Below are positions 5,131-6,739 of a stretch of DNA of 6,739 nucleotides, piece by piece. The notes below the pieces were generated by a model, which was not told the origin of the DNA, did not search any database, and worked only from the letters and a program-made list of their open reading frames with translations. Numbering within the stretch: position 1 is the stretch's first letter; each line of letters opens with the position of its first letter. The translations under genes and the position numbers were made by a program. Source of the DNA: Elusimicrobia bacterium CG06_land_8_20_14_3_00_38_11 (lineage in GTDB: Bacteria; Elusimicrobiota; UBA8919); NCBI GenBank assembly GCA_002780205.1, contig PEVQ01000221.1, positions 1 through 6,739 on the forward strand. Direction: 5' to 3'.

Positions 5131-6739
5131 ATGCAAAAAAAAGAAAAATATTATATTGAAGGAATGCATTGTGCGTCCTGCGCCATTAATATTGAAAAAG
5201 GCGTTAAAAAACTAGTTGGTGTGAAAGATGCCAATGTCAGTTTTACTAACGGCACTCTGGATGTTGTTTGTGAAAATGATTCCCTAAAATCCGAGATTGA
5301 AAAAAAAGTCCGCGACCTCGGCTACAGTCTCAAAAAAGAAAAAACGGAAGATGAAGAAAATCACACTTACGATATTCTGCGGATTGTTATCGTCGGTGTT
5401 TTAATTATATTTGGACATTTGTCCATTTATAATCATTACAACAATTATATTTTTCTTGCAACCGCTTTGTGGTGCGGAATGCCTTTTTTCAAAGCGATTT
5501 ATTCAAGTATAAAAAATAAATTTATAGATGCCGATGCTTTTATGGGGCTTGGAATTTTGGGGACGCTTCTCATAAAAGAGTATCTTGCCGGGACAGTCAT
5601 CGGGTTTCTTGTCCTTGTAGCACGGCTTATTGAAGATTACACGACGGAAAAATCAAAATCGGCGATTCACAGTTTAATAAAAGCAGCCCCGAAAACTGCT
5701 AATGTTCTTGTTGAAGGATATGAGATTGAGACAGAAGTTGAAAAAGTCAAGCCCGGCGATCTCGTAATGGTTAAAGCCGGCGAAAAAATTCCCGTTGACG
5801 GCAAAATTATAAAAGGGAACGCATCCGTCAACCAATCAACCATCACCGGCGAAAGCGTTCCGGTAGAAAAAAATACCGGAGATACCGTCTTTGCCGGCAC
5901 TATTCTGGATTCCGGTTTTTTACAAATTAATACGGCAAAAGTCGGCGTTGATTCCACCTACGGAAAAATTATAAAATTGATTGAAGATGCACAATCGTCA
6001 AAAGCACCCGTGCAGAAAATAGCGGACGTATTCACTAATTATTTCACCCCGGTTGTTTTATTAATAGTTGTCGTTACATTTTTATTGACCGGAAATTTCA
6101 GAATAGCCGTCACGGTTCTCGTGGTTGCCTGTCCCTGTGCCGTTGCCCTTGCTACTCCGCTTGCGTTTGTCGCTGCGATAGGTAAAGCATCCCGCCGCGG
6201 AATTTTAATTAAAGGCGGAATATATCTGGAAAATTTAAGCAAGGCGAGAACGGTTGTTTTTGATAAAACGGGAACTTTAACCGAAGGTGTGCCGCAAGTC
6301 GTAGAAATAAAAAAATATGATGAGCATACCGAAAAAGAAATTATAGAGTGTGCCGCCGTTGCAGAAAAATTTTCAGGGCATCCCCTGTCAAAAGCAATAT
6401 TAAAAAAAGCCGAGGACTTAAAAATTTCCATTCCCGACCCCGAAGATTTCAAGGTTATTAAAGGCAAAGGAATTACTGCGATCTGTTCCGGCAGAAAAAT
6501 TGTTTTTGGCAGCCGCGAACTTATGCAGGATGAAAGCATAAAATTCCCGGCGGAAATAAACGGGTATATGGAAAAACTTGAGCGTGACGGGAAGACGCCG
6601 CTTATTACTGCCCATGACGGCGCTGTCTGCGGCGTTATCACCGTTTCGGATGTTATAAGAAAAAATGCCCGAGAATCATTATTTGCTCTGCGTTCTGCCG
6701 GTATTAAAAAGATAATTATGCTTACCGGAGACAATGACC
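5131..6739 (+). CDS. P1B-type heavy-metal-transporting ATPase, 3' end outside window
   Basis: An uninterrupted reading frame of 536 codons reaches the window edge. It encodes an inner-membrane, ATP-driven metal pump. An N-terminal HMA domain carries the metal site GMHCASC (11-17; Cys14, Cys17). Hydrophobic helices follow at about 81-100, 105-125, 135-148 and 150-168. The actuator loop TGES is at 239-242, then helices at about 304-320 and 325-345, the latter with the transmembrane metal motif CPC (334-336). Next are the phosphorylation motif DKTGT (Asp378), the P1B-specific His-Pro (417-418), a GKG nucleotide-binding motif (445-447) and TGDND at the edge (532-536). The hinge and last two helices are missing. 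CPC followed by AVALATP suits Cu(I) pumps, but Zn/Cd/Pb pumps also have CPC, and the deciding residues in the last helices are not in view, so no gene symbol is given. The ATG is 2 bp after the GNAT stop and leaves a complete first HMA strand. No clear Shine-Dalgarno sequence is seen, so translational coupling is likely. Confidence 0.93.
   Translation, partial: MQKKEKYYIEGMHCASCAINIEKGVKKLVGVKDANVSFTNGTLDVVCENDSLKSEIEKKVRDLGYSLKKEKTEDEENHTYDILRIVIVGVLIIFGHLSIYNHYNNYIFLATALWCGMPFFKAIYSSIKNKFIDADAFMGLGILGTLLIKEYLAGTVIGFLVLVARLIEDYTTEKSKSAIHSLIKAAPKTANVLVEGYEIETEVEKVKPGDLVMVKAGEKIPVDGKIIKGNASVNQSTITGESVPVEKNTGDTVFAGTILDSGFLQINTAKVGVDSTYGKIIKLIEDAQSSKAPVQKIADVFTNYFTPVVLLIVVVTFLLTGNFRIAVTVLVVACPCAVALATPLAFVAAIGKASRRGILIKGGIYLENLSKARTVVFDKTGTLTEGVPQVVEIKKYDEHTEKEIIECAAVAEKFSGHPLSKAILKKAEDLKISIPDPEDFKVIKGKGITAICSGRKIVFGSRELMQDESIKFPAEINGYMEKLERDGKTPLITAHDGAVCGVITVSDVIRKNARESLFALRSAGIKKIIMLTGDND

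Noticed and set aside
4929..5159. 76-residue + strand frame overlapping the ends of the GNAT and ATPase genes.
   Set aside because: It overlaps two well-supported genes in another frame, including the GNAT acyl-CoA loop and the ATPase start.
5301..5354. In-frame slippery run (A AAA AAA) at codons 58-59 of the ATPase; a -1 shift would end at TGA 5352-5354 and give a 74-residue HMA-like product, recalling the frameshifted copper chaperone made from E. coli copA.
   Set aside because: The shift would replace the last HMA strand, no convincing downstream stimulator is visible, and A runs are common in this AT-rich sequence.
6039..6734. 231-residue open frame on the - strand.
   Set aside because: It lies antisense to the P-type ATPase, whose CPC, DKTGT, HP and TGDND motifs prove the + strand frame; the antisense product has no recognisable domain.

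Overview
The window is a densely coding bacterial segment, moderately AT-rich, with all seven supported genes on the + strand. Every gap longer than about 20 bp between genes is filled with repeats or palindromes. The protein set (leucine biosynthesis, a PilZ protein, a serine palmitoyltransferase-like enzyme, a heavy-metal P-type ATPase) and the repeat-filled gaps suggest a free-living diderm-type bacterium, possibly from an uncultivated or little-studied phylum. No rRNA, tRNA or marker gene is present, so the lineage cannot be fixed.

Layout. Bases 1-95 are the tail of a hairpin-rich interspersed repeat ending in a terminator-like stem-loop. A small protein of unknown function (105-380) overlaps leuD (377-880) by 4 bp. 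The end of leuD runs into a cluster of direct and inverted repeats (856-993), followed by a single-domain PilZ protein (1001-1357). Two hairpins (1377-1396 and 1424-1447) separate it from leuB (1471-2541), which has the best Shine-Dalgarno sequence in the window. The leuB stop codon lies inside a large inverted repeat of AGTGGTT/AATCACT units (2526-2596). Next comes a PLP-dependent alpha-oxoamine synthase that looks like bacterial serine palmitoyltransferase (2606-3889). A 120-bp gap carries two inverted copies of a GTAG-plus-palindrome element. After it lie a two-part GNAT-like acyltransferase (4010-5128) and, 2 bp later, a P1B-type metal ATPase (5131 to the window end, incomplete).

How the genes work together. 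LeuD and LeuB catalyse consecutive steps of leucine synthesis: 2-isopropylmalate to 3-isopropylmalate, then oxidation to the 2-oxo acid. leuC, the partner of LeuD, is not in view and probably lies upstream. The most interesting pairing is the serine palmitoyltransferase-like enzyme followed by a GNAT-fold acyltransferase. These are the two enzyme classes needed to make a sphingoid base and N-acylate it in bacterial ceramide synthesis, so this may be part of a sphingolipid locus. That is an inference from family and neighbourhood. The ATPase is close enough to the GNAT gene to be cotranscribed, but no functional link is evident.
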